From: Candidatus Poribacteria bacterium
GTDB lineage: Bacteria > Poribacteria > WGA-4E > WGA-3G
Length of the DNA: 7,618 nucleotides
Reading direction: 5' to 3'
NCBI GenBank assembly: GCA_009845505.1
Contig: VXZL01000053.1
Coordinates: 1 to 7,618, forward strand
Within the stretch, counting starts at the first letter, position 1. Every line of letters begins with the position of its first letter. This document shows, piece by piece, positions 6,605 through 7,618 of the stretch. The position numbers and the translations under genes are program-made. The notes beneath the pieces were generated by a model. The model searched no databases, was not told where the DNA came from, and worked only from the letters and a program-made list of their open reading frames with translations.

Positions 6605-7510
6605 TTAATAACCGCTGTTGTCCCCGAAGAAACCAGAACGGATAACAGCAATACCTATAGCTATAACGACTGGGAGGGCAACAGCTGCTATTTGGGCAAG
6701 CTTAGAACGCCACCCACCAAGTTCCCGAACTTCTTCTATCCGCCCAACTTGTGCCAACAGTGGTGAAATCACCAACAAAATAGTGCTTATTGCTGGCACT
6801 TCCGCAAAAAAGTAACCATTCATCCAGATGCCAATAAGTAGGAGGGTCACGACCGGCGAAGCACCGCGCGGAAAAACCAACCGCTTCCTGTCCCGCTGTA
6901 GACTGAGCGTAAGGATCCAACTCGCTGCGAACAGTGCCGCCAAGATCCCGCCATGTTGTGCCAATCGTAGGCTTCCTGAAAGTGCCAGAATCAAGGCAGT
7001 CCCTCCAGAGAGTCCAAAGTAGACAAACGGGGCGGATGCACCAGAGGGTAACGCACTAAAACTCTGTTCCACGAGATGCCAGATAATGAAAATAACGACA
7101 GCGAGGCACACCCACCAGATAATCCCTTCAATGGGGCCCCACGTATGTTTAAATGTTGCAGTTAGAAGGAGACGCGGAATAATAATAGAGATTACTATCT
7201 GTGCTATCGGGCCCCACACGGCACGATGCCAAAACCTCCCAACAATCAAACCAATGATCGCAAGATAGCAGAGCCAATGGGTGCCTAACTTAGGTGGAAA
7301 GGCTGGCAACCTTTCTAAGCCGAGGTACCCAACTATGTAGCCAACACCCAGTGCGGCAGCGATAAGCCAACCTGCCAATCCGTCTTGTTCTTTTTCGTAT
7401 CGAGCAGTTGCATAAGCTTTAGGGGAAAGAGATCTCGCGATGACGAAAATCCCACCACCGACCATCGCCGGTAGGAGTAGACCGAAAAAAAGTTGTTTAA
7501 TTAGTAACAT
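6605..7510 (-). CDS. Polytopic integral membrane protein of unknown function
   Basis: The protein has 301 residues. Hydrophobic segments sit at about 3-26, 45-64, 78-93, 99-118, 127-146, 161-178, 185-204, 217-236, 239-256 and 268-290, giving nine or ten likely membrane spans. Short charged loops occur near 37-43 (RYEKEQD), 205-211 (QRDRKRL) and 257-270 (RIEEVRELGGWRSK). I see no transporter signature, nucleotide-binding motif or catalytic motif, and I do not recognise the family. The ATG at 7510 is supported by AAGGGGA (7517-7523) six bases upstream. It reads in the same direction as the lipoprotein gene but lies 155 bases before it, so shared transcription is possible but not shown. The charge pattern does not settle which side the ends face. 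Confidence 0.8.
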   Translation of the reverse strand: MLLIKQLFFGLLLPAMVGGGIFVIARSLSPKAYATARYEKEQDGLAGWLIAAALGVGYIVGYLGLERLPAFPPKLGTHWLCYLAIIGLIVGRFWHRAVWGPIAQIVISIIIPRLLLTATFKHTWGPIEGIIWWVCLAVVIFIIWHLVEQSFSALPSGASAPFVYFGLSGGTALILALSGSLRLAQHGGILAALFAASWILTLSLQRDRKRLVFPRGASPVVTLLLIGIWMNGYFFAEVPAISTILLVISPLLAQVGRIEEVRELGGWRSKLAQIAAVALPVVIAIGIAVIRSGFFGDNSGY

Positions 7511-7516
7511 CGCTGA

Positions 7517-7523
7517 TCCCCTT
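7517..7523 (-). promoter_or_regulatory. Ribosome binding site AAGGGGA of the membrane protein gene
   Basis: AAGGGGA on the minus strand lies six bases before the ATG at 7510. This supports that start and shows that the sequence is still reliable at this point, before the disordered contig end. Confidence 0.6.
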
Positions 7524-7536
7524 TCGTTTGCTGCGT

Positions 7537-7618
7537 GGGAGTGGCGGGCGGGGGGAGAGGCCCCACAGCAAAAAAGGGGGGTTGATTGTTATTTTTTTTT
7601 GGGTGGGTTTGGGGAATA
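7537..7618. other. Low-complexity, probably unreliable contig end
   Basis: The last ~80 bases are G-rich and then homopolymeric: a run of seven G, a six-A run joined to a six-G run, a ten-T run and several GGG/TTT blocks. No frame or motif runs through it, and its style differs sharply from the rest of the window. Low-quality reads or an amplification artefact at a contig end is the simplest reading. The promoter of the membrane protein gene would lie here and cannot be judged. Confidence 0.6.

Noticed and set aside
7529..7570. Imperfect foldback TGCT..GTGGG / CCCAC..AGCA near the right end
   Set aside because: It is nine pairs with a bulge, in the stretch that looks like low-quality contig end. 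It could be an amplification artefact and has no supporting context.

Overview
The window reads as one contig end from a bacterium of moderate GC. Every gene I can support lies on the minus strand, so transcription runs from high to low coordinates. The mix is a very long lipoprotein of Ycf48/BNR-type propeller repeats, an Uma2 remnant, a GACTTACGCAA-type short repeat and strong GGAGG ribosome sites. It reminds me of uncultured sponge-associated lineages such as Candidatus Poribacteria, but that is recollection, not a result. The noisy, homopolymer-rich last ~80 bases look like the degraded end of an assembled contig.

Layout in transcription order. (1) 7510-6605: a polytopic membrane protein of unknown function with about nine to ten hydrophobic segments. 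(2) 6449-2364: a 1361-residue predicted lipoprotein built almost entirely of about 28 propeller-blade repeats. They form two 14-unit modules that start alike (W36 and W667) and both end in a truncated unit. An acidic linker joins the modules, and a ~108-residue acidic/proline/arginine linker splits the second. (3) 2350-2156: an Uma2-family remnant starting 13 bases after the lipoprotein stop. It keeps only the N-terminal and C-terminal ends of the family, and its last codons come from an inserted palindromic repeat (2160-2233). (4) 2107-1130 and 1130-69: a complete Type II restriction-modification operon, with a C5-cytosine methyltransferase followed by a HaeII-like endonuclease, joined by a TAATG stop/start overlap.

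How the parts relate. The methyltransferase and endonuclease form one self-contained module, probably specific for RGCGCY. I found no RGCGCY site in the window by eye, although GCGC occurs about 12 times. The module is bracketed by copies of the same short repeat end (42-52, and 2160-2170 in inverted orientation, with a third copy at 2225-2233), and its rows look AT-richer than the lipoprotein gene. This fits acquisition as a cassette next to a decaying Uma2 gene. A -35/-10 pair just upstream of the methyltransferase would start transcription within a few bases of its ATG, giving a leaderless or nearly leaderless message. The lipoprotein and membrane protein are ordinary-looking host genes whose roles cannot be assigned from sequence alone.

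The best leads are the 14+14 blade architecture, the repeat-bracketed HaeII-like cassette with its apparent site avoidance, and the internally deleted Uma2 gene with a repeat-encoded tail.
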